From assembly GCA_012934845.2 (NCBI GenBank), contig WNNJ02003423.1, positions 1 through 64,000 of the forward strand: DNA of 64,000 nt, in the 5' to 3' direction. The translations under genes were made by a program, and so were the position numbers. A model generated the notes under the pieces. It was not told the origin of the DNA. It searched no databases and saw only the letters and a list, made by a program, of their open reading frames with translations. This document shows positions 21,596-31,955 of this stretch, piece after piece; position 1 is the first letter of the stretch, and each line of letters begins with the position of its first letter. The stretch comes from Pomphorhynchus laevis. Lineage: Eukaryota; Acanthocephala; Palaeacanthocephala; Echinorhynchida; Pomphorhynchidae.

Positions 21596-21600
21596 GTGTT

Positions 21601-21845
21601 ATGTTTTTCTGTAAACTGATATTTCTCGTTGGGTTTATCGTTGGGTTATGTTGTAAGTAGTTGTTAGTTAGCAGCAATGTCCAATTAATAATAATAATTT
21701 TCTTGTCGTGAGGTTGTCGTGAGGTTGTCGTGAGGTTGTCGTAAGATTATTATAATAATAATTGTCGTGCGCCGAATGTATGTTATTTTATTGTATGTTT
21801 ATCAGAAACCAAATTTTTTTAAGGAGGAATAATAATAATAATAAT
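21601..21845 (-). promoter_or_regulatory. RLE leader with 11-bp tandem repeat
   Basis: An 11-bp unit (TTGTCGTGAGG) occurs three times with a fourth variant at 21703-21745. TAA/ATT microsatellite blocks lie at about 21687-21699, 21746-21762 and 21827-21844. The minus strand carries TTTCTGATAAACATACAA (about 21794-21811) and AATAAAATAACATACA, also present in the leader of the intact element at 36337. No gene. Confidence 0.5.
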
Positions 21846-22277
21846 GTGAAAACTGATTTATTGAGAAATTTACAATGATGATTGTTACTCTCAAATGGGC
21901 CGTAATGTTTATAAATGTTTAAACAACAAGTTTTCTCAAGCTATTGTCGTCATCTGCCGACAGGGGTGCCGTCTTGTCGAGCGAGGACACCGGAGGCTCG
22001 CAGACACTGCACGAGCTAATGCAAATCCGATGCGCCTCTTTAGGTGACTTAGTACACTTGGGTAAGCGGATCTGTTACTCAGGGTTCGCTTGGCGGTGAT
22101 ATCTCTGAGTATACCCATGGCGTATTTTCCGATTCCGCCAGAAGTCGAGAATATGGCAGGAACAAAATATCCGTGTTCGACAATTGATATTCTCTCGGCA
22201 TATTTTGACTGCTTACGGGATTCATTGTAGAGGAAAGAGGATTCTGGGCTACGGTTGACGTTAGATTGGGCAAGTGT
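21846..22277 (-). mobile_element. 5'-truncated RLE 3' end, twin of 16962-17390
   Basis: The minus strand holds the 3' UTR with the conserved motif (21884-21901) and the last part of the nuclease domain (YNESRKQSKYAERI onward, stop at about 21936). It differs from 16962-17390 at only a few positions. It is flanked by (AAT)n on the left and ends at GGCAAGTGT followed by AATAATA. Confidence 0.8.
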
Positions 22278-24901
22278 AATAATATTTTTTTTTATTTTTT
22301 TTTATTTTTTTTAAATAATAATACATTTATGATTTGTCATGTTTTACAATTCTAGCGTCTGGCTACAAACGCCCTGCATGGACATTGATACTACTCGAGC
22401 CATCATTCTCGACAAACGGCATCTGTATGTGTGTATTATCTCGGCGTAATTCTGTGGTCCTTGCAAAGCATGCATTGATGCTACCTTTTTTAACACAGTG
22501 TTTGCCGCGTTTCCCAATCCACCCGTTGTTGACATAACAAATGGATGAAAATGAGCCCGCTCAATTCTGTTTATACGTTCTTTGTATTTGCCATTCTTCC
22601 TTTCCTCGTGATATACAAAGGGATTTGACATGTGACTCGTTGCATACGATGGAGCAAAACTATTAAAAATGCAAATGTCCAGGAAGGACCGCTCCGTCAC
22701 ATGTCCGAATAGGCCGTTACACACAATGTCTGCCCTTGCATTACGATCCCTAGTCGTCGATGTTGCTTCAAATGACGTGGTCTCGGGTACATTCTGTAAT
22801 ATTGGTTCTTGGATTACCCTTCGACATACTTTTTGAATTTGATTCGCAAGTTCACTCTTAATGCTATTGTGGCGTACAAATGTCATTCCTCCAGTTCTGC
22901 AAGACAGTATATGTGCGACTTCATTGCTTTTACCGCATTCACACCTTCCATGATTCGAGGTTTGCCAGTCATAACGAGCTAACAGAGCATCGTGAAACTC
23001 GCGAGTATTAAGGAACAAATCTTTAGCTCCGTGATTACTGCTGAGCCACGCCGAAGCTCCACTTTTGCTCGCGTTTTCAAAAATTGTAAATAGATCTCTG
23101 GGTGATAATTCTATTATACTTTGCCTGTATCAAACTGTCTCTCTCTTGTTACATTCTTTGATTTCTTTGTATATTTGCTTCTGCTGGGTTTCCAAGTCAT
23201 CACCTATTAGACCTTTCATTGCGGGATTACAAATCTTGACCGAGTTTTCATACTCTGAACCGCACGTTCTTAATTGGTTTATGATTCCCAGCCCTCCAAA
23301 ACGATTCGGGAGTGATATTATCATCTCAGCTTCGTTGTCCTGACCTATGTATCCCAGCATTTCAGGTAGTACATCATTGAACAGCTTAGAGTGGAATGGC
23401 TTTAACCACGCTTGTTGCATATAGCACATACGTTCAATATACGATAATTTGAATTGTATCGCCTTTGTTAGAAGTAGATAGCTAGCGAAAGCCTCCTGAG
23501 TGCTAACGCTTTGTAGTTTATCTAAAGTATTCTTCCATTTCTCAACTAAATCTGAACATTTGTTGTGCACAAAATCATATTCTCCAATAAAACTTCCTAG
23601 ATATTTAACTCCATCCTTCCTCATAGCAACTCCTTGTTGAGTTAAAGCAACTGCAGCATTTTCAACTAAATCTTTATGAGCTAATAGTGTACACTTCCGG
23701 GGATTGATGAAGTATCCAAAGGATGGACCACATCTCTGTAGCTCTTTCCATATTTTTTCCAATTCAGCTTTTGTGCCGACGCATCCCCCGTCATCAGCAT
23801 ACCAAACGTGTTTCGCACCCGGCGCCACTTCCTTTAAACGGTTGATCAGAGGAATGGACGCCAGGGCAAAAGCTGCCATTGCTAGAGGATCACCCTGCGT
23901 AAAGCCTTCGGCGGAGTGTAGTACCGTACCATTCACGACCAGATCGGATGTGCGTCCATATGTGTTATGTAGGATTTTATCCAGGGATGGACAAATATAT
24001 TTTATATTTCTGAGTGCCAGATTTCTGTTTATTTGGTTGAATGCATTTTTCGCGTCTATCAGGAGTATACATGATTCTGGTGTCTTTTCAAATGCCTCTC
24101 GCATTGTGTGAACCGCCACTTCCGTTCCACATCGCTGACCCGCACAAAGTTGAAAATTGTTACAAACAGAAGTGATATCTTTGGATACGTGGTTCAGTAC
24201 TACTCGTCCAATGATTCTTCGTAATGTTTCTCCAATTCCAACTGGCCTCACTCCTGGGTTCTTATCAAGAGGTACGAGGCGGCTGACTGTGTATGCATCT
24301 AATCGTATCGGATCAATTGTGTCCATCGCTATTTTGATTGTAAATTCGCATATTTGGATAGCCAACTTGCTAGATGCGTTTCCATGATGTGTCAGAAAGT
24401 TTTTCCAGCCATCCGCGTCGACTCCAGACGGACCAGCAGATCCCGTTGTAATCCTCGCTGCCTGTATAATGTCAGCTGGAGTCAGGTCACTGAATCTTAC
24501 GTCATAGTGTTCAACCCTGCCTTCTACATCGCCTTGTAGTACGAATTCTTCATTAACAGGTTCAGGTGTAGGATGAAGATCTTTAAGAATTGATAACACG
24601 GTTTGGTTGTCTATAATACTGTCTAAATCAAGAACACCTCGATTTTCTTTTGTATCTAGTGTCCGTGAAGCTTTACCTATCTTGCAATTTCGAACCAAGT
24701 TAATAATCCTCTTTATTTCGCATTTGGTTTTTCGACTTCCTAATTTAATTGAGTGATATTTCATTTTTTGTAAATATTCCGCTTCAGCCATGAGTTTTAG
24801 CAGATCATTATTTCTCCAAAGTGTGATTCTTCGCGCCAACGTTTTTCTTATAAAACTTGTCTTGCGACTTGGAATGCGTTGTAGAATTAGCTGGCACATA
24901 A
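22278..24901 (-). mobile_element. 5'-truncated RLE retrotransposon
   Basis: Frames 24899-23130 (589 codons: RT) and 23018-22344 (224 codons: nuclease) separated by a frame break near 23020-23130. RT: GSAGPSGVDADGW, VRPVGIGETLRRI, LLIDAKNAFNQINR, AEGFTQGDPLAMAAFA, VWYADDGGCVG. Nuclease: CECGKSNEVAHILSC, NARADIVCNG, RSFLDICIFN, YHEERKNGKYKERI. The N-terminal Cys cluster and about 150 residues are missing. The 3' UTR lacks the GGCCCATTTG motif. Another RLE fragment is inserted at its right end. Confidence 0.8.
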
Positions 24902-25396
24902 TTTTTTTTTTTTTTTTAATAATAACAATTTATTAAAATTTTAATTGTACAATTAAGGTTCCCACAAATGGGCCTCTATACATTTAAAATAGTGGTGTTA
25001 ATACCATAACACAAACATATTACTCTGATAAAACAAGTCCTGCTCGAAGATACGAAGTCCGCTGAAACTGAACACGTGGACATCTAAGCGTCGCAGAGCA
25101 AATTTTCGCAAGACACATACTAATATATGTCCTGATTGATGATATCGTTACGGCGTATTCGCTTTTTTGTTGTTCAGCGATTTTTAGAGCCAATGATTTA
25201 ATACATGCTTGTGCACTCTTGCCAGCTCCGCCCGTAGTCGCCCAAATAAGGGGACAAAATGAGCTGTGCTCTATTGTATGTATCCTTTCTTCGTACTTGG
25301 CACATTTTCTATTTTCGTGGAAAGTGAAAGTGGCATCTGTTGACTTTTCGCAATAGGACGGAGCATGATTGTTGAAAACGACTACATCAAAAAATG
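24902..25396 (-). mobile_element. 5'-truncated RLE insertion with 11-bp target duplication
   Basis: Near-twin of 1000-1437, extending about 40 bp further 5'. CTGGCACATAA at 24891-24901 recurs at about 25397-25407, giving an 11-bp TSD. The conserved 3' motif is at 24957-24974 and the tail is T-rich, ending AATAATAAC on the + strand. The coding part is the C-terminal nuclease end only. Confidence 0.75.
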
Positions 25397-25407
25397 TACT
25401 GGCACAT

Positions 25408-25956
25408 AAAATATTTTTTTTTTTTTATTTTTTTTTCTTCATATTGTTTTCTTCATATTTTCTTCATATTTTTTTCTTCATATATATTAATAATTTTATT
25501 AATATATATATAATAAAAATATATATATTATTAATTACAACATATGGTTCCCTCAAATGGGCCAATATACATTTAACATTGTTATTATTATTTATTCTAA
25601 AACATTAGAATCATCCATCCGTTCGGATCCACGACTATATGGGTGACCCCTAGTCGACCGGCACCCTCTGATTGCATGTGAGGCAGCACGACACAGCAGC
25701 AAACTTATGGACCTTCTGAGGCCACACAGGCATTCAGCATAGCTTTTATTCCCACGTGATGAACGCAATCGAGCAATTGTCCTGAGCAAAACCATGGGGT
25801 CGGGTCCCGCAGCACCAGAAGCCGTGAACACCAGCGGCATAAATCTACTCCTTTCGATATCGATGATACGTTCCGCGTATTTTGATCTTTTTCTCGCTTC
25901 ATGAAAATCAAATGCAGCATTTCTCGTAGACGCACACGATGGAGCAAAATGGTCGA
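25408..25956 (-). mobile_element. RLE retrotransposon 3' fragment
   Basis: The minus frame reads FDHFAPSCASTRNAAFDFHEARKRSKYAERI, SRFMPLVFTASGAAG, ending about 25592. The 3' UTR has the conserved motif at 25546-25563, then a long AT-rich tail (25415-25540) with repeated TTCTTCATAT units and TATA runs. It meets the next element head-to-head at about 25953. Confidence 0.75.
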
Positions 25957-26470
25957 AGGGTAATCCAAGAACCAATATTACAGAATGTACCCGAGACCAC
26001 GTCATTTGAAGCAACATCGACGACTAGGGATCGTAATGCAAGGCAGACATAGTGTGTAACGGCCTATTCGGACATGTGACGGAGCGGTCCTTCCTGGACA
26101 TCTGCATTTTTAATAGTTTTGCTCCATCGTATGCAACGAGTCACATGTCAAATCCCTTTGTATATCACGAGGAAAGGAAGAATGGCAAATACAAAGAACG
26201 CATAAACAGAATTGAGCGGGCTCATTTTATCCATTCGTTATGTAAACAACGGGTGGATTGGGAAACGCGGCTAACACTGTGTTAAAAAAGGTAGCATCAA
26301 TGCATGCTTTGCAAGGACCACAGAATTACGCCGAGATAATACACACATACAGATGCCGTTTGTCGAGAATGATGGCTCGAGTAGTATCAATGTCCATGCA
26401 GGGCGTTTGTAGCCAGACGCAAGAATTGTAAAACATGACAAATCACTAAATACATCATTATTAAAAAAAA
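25957..26470 (+). mobile_element. RLE 3' fragment, inverted twin of 22330-22835
   Basis: The plus strand carries the same family as 22278-24901: VIQEPILQNVPETTSFEATSTTRDRNAR, SFLDICIFN, YHEERKNGKYKERI, ending near CMQGVCSQT at about 26430. It is nearly identical but with single-base indels that break the frame at about 26045 and 26235. The pair forms an inverted repeat of about 490 bp with about 3.1 kb between the arms. Confidence 0.75.
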
Positions 26471-26496
26471 TTTTATTGTCAAAAAAATTATTATTA

Positions 26497-26960
26497 TCTT
26501 TATGGACGTCGCTGTATTCAATTGTCATGCTGCTTCTTATTCTGAGAGATCGCCATCATCAGTCCACAACTATCACGAGTCGCGCAAAAACGACCGTTAC
26601 CTTGAACGTACTGTAACTTTGGAGAGGGCCCAATTCACACCGATAGTGGTTTCATCTTCTGGAGGCGTTGGAAAGACCGGAGATTGCGTTCTAAAGGCAT
26701 TAGCCAGGATGTTGGCCAATAACCGCGAAATAGACTATGCGACGTGTATCGCACTTATCCGACGAAGTGTAAGTTTCTCCCTTGCGCGATCAACTTCTAT
26801 GTGTCTTCGCAGCCCCCGCTCGGCATTTCACCGGTTCGAGCACGGACAGCAAATCCATTCGGGGATAATTAGTCGTGGAACCGCTACGGATGGCTGAGAT
26901 TTTAATGAAGAGTCTAAAATTTAATGATTATATTAGGGGCCAATTGCGGGTAACTTTTTG
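26497..26960 (+). mobile_element. RLE 3' fragment, twin of 44156-44620
   Basis: The frame 26502-26897 (MDVAVFNCHAASYSERSP, YHESRKNDRYLERT, SSGGVGKTGDCVLKALARM) is the C-terminal nuclease end, nearly identical to that at 44160-44556. The 3' UTR motif is GGGGCCAATTGCGGGTAAC at 26936-26954. It is 5'-truncated beside ATTATTATT at about 26490. Confidence 0.75.
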
Positions 26961-27040
26961 ATTGTAAGTTTTAATTGTACTATTATTGTAATAATACAAT
27001 AAATTAAATAATATAAAATTTTTTCTGTTTTATAATAATT
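26961..27040. other. AT-rich junction
   Basis: AT-rich sequence linking the RLE 3' end to the PLE fragment; nothing recognisable. Confidence 0.4.
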
Positions 27041-27649
27041 TAAATCAGCTAACTGAGTCTACGTATTTAATATAATTATAAAATAAACAAAACATAATAA
27101 TGCTAAATCAAAATTTAATAATTAAATAATAAAATTAATAATTGTTTTTAGATTTTCTATAATTTAAATCAAGTTAAAAAAATGAAATTTAAAATAAACG
27201 TCATTTATATGAATTGACTAATAAATAACAGACGTTGTATCAGTATAAGAATTAGAGGTCATCAGGAGGAACTGCTATGCTATCAGGTTTCGGCCCTAAC
27301 TCCTCTACCCAACATAGCAGCGGGGCCAAATACATGCTAATGATGTATTTCCTCTGAAATAACTATCTAGTATCTTATTCTAATACAAAGTATATTATAT
27401 ATTATCCATCCATAAAAATTTGCCACTTAAAAGTTTAAATTTATTCTTTATATTATTGTGTTGATTTATATATTTTACTATTTTCTGCTTGATGTTATTT
27501 TTATAGTAACCTAGTTTAAAATATGTATCTATTAAATTATTTAAATGATTTTGAAGAAAGCCAATATCATTACATATTGTTGCAATTCTTAAAATTTCAT
27601 TATTTAATGTATTATATTTTATATTATATGGTATGCATGAATGCTCATG

Positions 27650-27729
27650 TGTAATGATAAACCAAATAAGGCTTTATTCAACAATCTAGAATATAGTTAT
27701 ACAATATGATTACATGTTAGATTATCACA
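27650..27729 (-). repeat. 3' LTR (80 bp)
   Basis: Identical to 31428-31507. A short purine-rich stretch (GGGGAAGA on the minus strand) precedes it at about 27731-27739, in the position of a polypurine tract. Confidence 0.9.
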
Positions 27730-30700
27730 GTCTTCCCCGATTATATAATCGTCTAGGTACTTCGGAGTTCTTCTATCCCTAGGACTACGCCGTAATTCTT
27801 GAAGTCTATTATGTTCGACTTGTTGATTCTCTTCACTCCGATAGTTACCGATTCCAACTTGTGTAATATTATCAGCTCCATTCAATGATTGTCGTGATAC
27901 GATTGTCGAGTCGGTTTTTGAATGCATGCCGTCTCCTTCTGATGTCCGATCAATCAGTAGCATATCGTTATCTATGTTAGAATTTGTAATAGGGTACCTG
28001 GTCAGTCTTCTTACGGACACATTCATCTCTTTCCCGCAAGGTTTCCGAATAGTAGCGTAGTTACCATTTGATTGTAAGATTTCAGCCTGCGAAAACGACG
28101 GATTTGATTTAGACATTGGATTCTGATTTAAAAGCACGTTTTCACCTGTTCCCAACCATCTCGGAACGATACATTTGTTACAAGAATTCCTTGGGAAAGA
28201 AAATAGTCGTTGATGTGGAGTCTCCCCTATCGCGGTACACAGTAAGCTGCGCAAAGATGACAAAACCAATGGCAGAACAAATTCCCATTCCGCCAGTGTT
28301 TTCCTGTGAGTTTTGAGGGCGAGTTGGGTTGTCTTCCAGATTATTCCAACGAATCGTTCGGCCTGTCCGTTACCACGTGGGTTGTAGCACGAACTGCGGG
28401 TGCAGCTAATACCGCGAGAATTTAGATACGTTCGGAATTCGTTGGATTGAAAACATGTTGCTTGGTCACTGTGAACGTTGGCTGGGTAACCAAAAACACT
28501 GAAGATTTGATTCAGGCAATTGATGACTGATATAGAAGATGTATCCTTACACGGTATGGCGAACGGAAAGCGAGAATATTCGTCAACGACACAAAGGAGA
28601 TATTTGTTTTCTGTAGTTGATGTCAATGGGCCTTTAAAGTCAATGCTTAGCCGTTCAAATGGATGCGTAGCCTTGATGACATGTGCTGTTTCTGGTCTAG
28701 CGTATCGAGGCTTCAATTCGGCGCAAATTTGACACGAAGAGACAACGTCCGCAACGTCACTTTTGTCAAAAGGTAACTCATGCGAACGAACGTAGTGAAG
28801 TAATCGACTGACACCCGGATGACACAATGAATTATGCAAGATCTTAAGATCATTAACTGTTTTGCAAGACGAACATGTTATCCTAGACATTGCGTCAGCA
28901 GCTTTATTTGATTGTCCGGGCCGGTATTCAATGCCAAAATTGTAAGGTGCAAGTTCAATTCTCCATCGAGCGATTTTGTCACTTTTTATGCGATTCGACA
29001 ATTTTTGATCAAACATAAATGACACTGACCTCTGATCGGTTTTGACAATGAAATAGCGTCCTAGCAGGAAATGCTTCCAATATTTAAGAGCTTCCACAAT
29101 CGCGTAAGCCTCCTTTTCCACACTCGACTGTCGCAACGCTGTTTTAGGCAAGGATCGTGAATAGAAGGCGACGGGGCAGTTGTTTTGACTGAGCACCGCG
29201 CCGATAGATGAATATGAGGCGTCAGTTTCAACAGTCAAGGAAAGATCCGGATTGTAAGCACATAAAAATGAATTCGAGATTTCCGACTTTATTTCTTCTA
29301 TCTGTCGGATGACAGCACGATCGAGGGGAAAATCTTTCGATTCTACCAGTGGGCGTATCTTTGCCGAGAAAGAAGGGATCCACCTCGAATAGTAAGCGAG
29401 CATACCGAGGAGTCTCTGTAGTGAAGTGTGATTTTCCGGAATCGGGTAAGTAAGAAATGGCTTAATTCTTTCAGTGTCAGGTTTGATGCAACCATGTCGA
29501 ATATGGTAGCCCAAAAAATTGAGTTGTGTCTTGCCCAAACGCGACTTTTCCGGAGAGAATTTGATGTTGAGCTGATTAGCGATGGTCGTTAGACGATCTA
29601 GTCTTTTGTCGTGTTCATCAGTGCTATTTCCACACACGATGATGTCATCTAAGTAAGCAAATACTCCTTCAAGTTGATAGTGTTCGATGAGGTTATTCAT
29701 GATTCGTTGGAAAGCAGAAACAGCATTTGTAAGTCCAAAAGGAATTCGCTGGAATTCGTACAAACGTCCTGATGCTTCGAAAGCCGTGTATTTTTTATCT
29801 TCCTCCAGCAATGGAATCTGATAGTAAGCACTGGAAAGATCGAGCGTCGAAAACACGGAATGTGTTGCAATCTTCGAAATGAGGTCATCGATATTAGGAA
29901 GAGGGTAGGCATCCAAAGATGTGAATCGGTTAATAGTTTGCGAGTAGTCGACAACCATTCTCTGTCTACCATTCCTATTTGTAACAACAAGAACCTGTGA
30001 GCGCCAAGGCGATCTGCTTTCTCGAATAATGCCGGATTTGAGTAAGTTAGCTACTTGGCTTCGAATAAACTCGGCGTTTGATAGTGTCTGTCTTCTTGAT
30101 TTCGTGGCAACTGGAATGAGATGTTTCGGCAAATTCGGAAAAAGTGTTAATGGCTGGATTTTTATGGCAGATGCTGGAGATATGTTAGCGAGAGTTAGTC
30201 CAGGCAAATTTCCACCGAATGGGAACGTTATGAATTCATGTTCCTTCATGAATTCTCTGCCTAATATGGCATCAGCGCATAATGACGACAACAATGAAAA
30301 GCGGCAGCGTGGATAAGTATTTTTATTCAACTCAATGTTTGTTGTGCACTGTTTTGTAATTGTGGCCCAAGAGGAGGAGGACGCCATATAAACTGTTTTA
30401 CAGCAAGATGTGGTTGTCAGTTGTAATTTATGTGCGATATTCGTGTCAATGAAATTTTCTGAACTGCCCGTATCTAGAAGACATTCGATTTGTTGACCAT
30501 TGATTGTAATGGAAGTCAATGAACTTGGATCCTCTAAGTTGGACATGGAACATAACGCCGATGAAGTCGAGGTGGAAAATTTTAATTTTGATTGACAGAC
30601 TTTGGCAAAATGACCATGTTTAGAACAAATGTTGCAAGTAACGTCTCTTGCAGGACACTTACTGCGGGGGTGATAATGATTACCGCAAAAGTAACAGCGT

Positions 30701-31443
30701 TTGGTAATTTTGTTTCGCAAGGCTGCGTTAATCGATTTGTCATCATCGAATTCGGAATGGGAGGGTTCGTTATTGTTGTCCGCTGAAACCGATGCTAGCA
30801 TTGATCTTGTCTCGTCATTTGAAGTAAAAACGGCTGCTTGTTGTTGTGCGGCCTCTAGAGATGATGCCATTAAAACAATTTCATCGAAGTCAGTTTTATT
30901 CGATTCGAGTATCCTCTCACGTATATAAGAATTGAGTAGACCATGGACGAGGGCGTCAATGATATGGCTTCGACGGTTAGTTGCGGCATCGACATCTTCA
31001 AAATTACACTTTGTTGCCAACTCTTCAAGTTTTCTCACATATTGCTGGATATTCATCGTTTTATCTTGACGACAAGTATGCAGTTGAAATCTATTAAAAA
31101 CCGCGTTAACTGGCTTCTGAAATTGCTTATCGAGTATATTTAAGGCTGAGTCGAATGTTCTAGAATCTTTGATCAGTAAGTAAAGTCTTGATGACAGTAA
31201 GTTAATGAGTACAAATCGTTTCTGGTCATCTGTTACTGTGACTTGCAACGAGAAAAAATTTTGTAGCTTTTGGCGCCAGTGAATCCATTCGTCTTGACAA
31301 TCTGATGTGTCTGGATCCAGATTGAAAGGTTGAGGTATAAGAAGTTTATCCATGGAAACGTTGGACGTCAATTGTTGAAAATCCGAGTTCATTGATCTAA
31401 CATAATATACACAATTGTCGAATAAATTGTAATGATAAACCAA
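27697..31443 (-). CDS. LTR element Gag-Pol polyprotein
   Basis: One 1248-codon frame. In order it shows a Gag-like region, CCHC knuckles (CYFCGNHYHPRSKC, CNICSKHGHFAKVC), aspartic protease (LLDTGSSENFID), RT (VVDYSQTINRF, YQIPLLEEDKKYTAF, FAYLDDIIV), RNase H (VETDASYSSIGAVL) and integrase with an HHCC finger (HNSLCHPG, CQICAEL) and core (IDFKGPL). The nominal start and the stop both fall inside the LTRs; an ATG further in is equally possible. Gag and Pol share one frame, so no frameshift signal is needed. Confidence 0.9.
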   Translation of the reverse strand: MVYHYNLFDNCVYYVRSMNSDFQQLTSNVSMDKLLIPQPFNLDPDTSDCQDEWIHWRQKLQNFFSLQVTVTDDQKRFVLINLLSSRLYLLIKDSRTFDSALNILDKQFQKPVNAVFNRFQLHTCRQDKTMNIQQYVRKLEELATKCNFEDVDAATNRRSHIIDALVHGLLNSYIRERILESNKTDFDEIVLMASSLEAAQQQAAVFTSNDETRSMLASVSADNNNEPSHSEFDDDKSINAALRNKITKRCYFCGNHYHPRSKCPARDVTCNICSKHGHFAKVCQSKLKFSTSTSSALCSMSNLEDPSSLTSITINGQQIECLLDTGSSENFIDTNIAHKLQLTTTSCCKTVYMASSSSWATITKQCTTNIELNKNTYPRCRFSLLSSLCADAILGREFMKEHEFITFPFGGNLPGLTLANISPASAIKIQPLTLFPNLPKHLIPVATKSRRQTLSNAEFIRSQVANLLKSGIIRESRSPWRSQVLVVTNRNGRQRMVVDYSQTINRFTSLDAYPLPNIDDLISKIATHSVFSTLDLSSAYYQIPLLEEDKKYTAFEASGRLYEFQRIPFGLTNAVSAFQRIMNNLIEHYQLEGVFAYLDDIIVCGNSTDEHDKRLDRLTTIANQLNIKFSPEKSRLGKTQLNFLGYHIRHGCIKPDTERIKPFLTYPIPENHTSLQRLLGMLAYYSRWIPSFSAKIRPLVESKDFPLDRAVIRQIEEIKSEISNSFLCAYNPDLSLTVETDASYSSIGAVLSQNNCPVAFYSRSLPKTALRQSSVEKEAYAIVEALKYWKHFLLGRYFIVKTDQRSVSFMFDQKLSNRIKSDKIARWRIELAPYNFGIEYRPGQSNKAADAMSRITCSSCKTVNDLKILHNSLCHPGVSRLLHYVRSHELPFDKSDVADVVSSCQICAELKPRYARPETAHVIKATHPFERLSIDFKGPLTSTTENKYLLCVVDEYSRFPFAIPCKDTSSISVINCLNQIFSVFGYPANVHSDQATCFQSNEFRTYLNSRGISCTRSSCYNPRGNGQAERFVGIIWKTTQLALKTHRKTLAEWEFVLPLVLSSLRSLLCTAIGETPHQRLFSFPRNSCNKCIVPRWLGTGENVLLNQNPMSKSNPSFSQAEILQSNGNYATIRKPCGKEMNVSVRRLTRYPITNSNIDNDMLLIDRTSEGDGMHSKTDSTIVSRQSLNGADNITQVGIGNYRSEENQQVEHNRLQELRRSPRDRRTPKYLDDYIIGEDCDNLTCNHIV

Positions 31444-31507
31444 ATAAGGCTTTATTCAACAATCTAGAATATAGTTATACAATATGATTACATGTTAGAT
31501 TATCACA
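31428..31507 (-). repeat. 5' LTR (80 bp)
   Basis: Identical to 27650-27729; TGT...ACA ends. Being minus-strand, this is the upstream LTR. Confidence 0.9.
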
Positions 31508-31601
31508 TCATGCAAAAATATGTTTCTTGTAAATTTAAATATGTCATCTTTACGATATAAATTAATAGTAGTTTTAGTTAATGTTAATTTAATGTTCATA
31601 T

Positions 31602-31955
31602 TGATAAAGTCATCTGATTTAATGTTTGTGTGGACAGCGCTTAATGTTCAAAAAGGGCAGAGGGAACATGTTTGTCGCAAACTGTTCGAACTTCGAAATT
31701 CAAAAAGATTGAGGGAACATCACCTCACGTTAAAGACCCACATTCGTCCACGAAGAAGATTTAACACAATTGTCAACCGAACGTGGAAAAGCTGGAATAA
31801 GCTACCAAGTCAAGTGGTTTCGGCCTCCAGTATTTTGTCCTTCAAGAGAAATCTGAAGAATGTACTAACTTAAAACAATCGGATTTTCATTGATATTTTT
31901 TTAACCCTGTACCCAGCCTGTACGAGCTCTACGCTCTTTTGCTGCTGTTGTATTT
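31602..31955 (+). pseudogene. CR1-like LINE 3' end
   Basis: The plus-strand frame SSDLMFVWTALN, RLREHHLTLKTH, FNTIVNRTWKSWNKLPSQVV, SILSFKRNL is the C-terminus of a CR1-type ORF2, stop at 31873. The 3' UTR ends with a small GAGC/GCTC hairpin (31924-31936), GTTGTAT and TAATAATAAT, as in the two larger CR1 copies here. Only about 350 bp remain. Confidence 0.75.

Larger units (their letters stand above)
18642..21600 (-). mobile_element. Full-length RLE retrotransposon with one frameshift
   Basis: N-terminal frame 21595-21065 and main frame 21005-18642 together give every domain of the RLE polyprotein. A frameshift lies at about 21005-21065. The start MPRGKPADMPRCC follows the family pattern. 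No 3' UTR with poly(A) is apparent, and the left end joins a different truncated copy at about 18635. The spacer at 21600-21845 is its probable leader. Confidence 0.8.
27650..31507 (-). mobile_element. Compact Ty3/gypsy LTR retrotransposon, looks whole
   Basis: A 3858-bp LTR element on the minus strand with 80-bp LTRs (27650-27729 and 31428-31507) that begin TGT and end ACA and are identical to each other. TCATG is duplicated at 27645-27649 and 31508-31512. Parts in order: capsid-like region, two zinc knuckles, protease, reverse transcriptase, RNase H and integrase. No envelope gene. It appears whole, and the identical LTRs suggest a recent insertion. The very short LTRs and single Gag-Pol frame recall the Mag branch of Ty3/gypsy (inference). 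Confidence 0.9.
27041..31601 (-). mobile_element. PLE 3' fragment carrying a nested LTR element
   Basis: 27041-27649 and 31508-31601 together match the 3' end of the PLE at 1993-2700 (pseudo-LTR plus the terminal noncoding region). The PLE sequence stops at about 31601, corresponding to about 2700 in the first copy, so it is 5'-truncated just before the RT end. The LTR element at 27650-31507 interrupts it. The structured block is at 27254-27355. Confidence 0.8.

Noticed and set aside
25415-25540. Telomere-like or satellite array
   Set aside because: TTCTTCATAT and TA runs are irregular and form the AT-rich tail of one RLE fragment.
25953-25960. Head-to-head RLE pair as a twin-priming product
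   Set aside because: The two arms belong to different families, so a single insertion with internal inversion cannot explain them.
31520-31601. N-terminal part of the small CR1-end ORF
   Set aside because: These codons are PLE noncoding sequence read through by chance; the LINE begins at about 31602.
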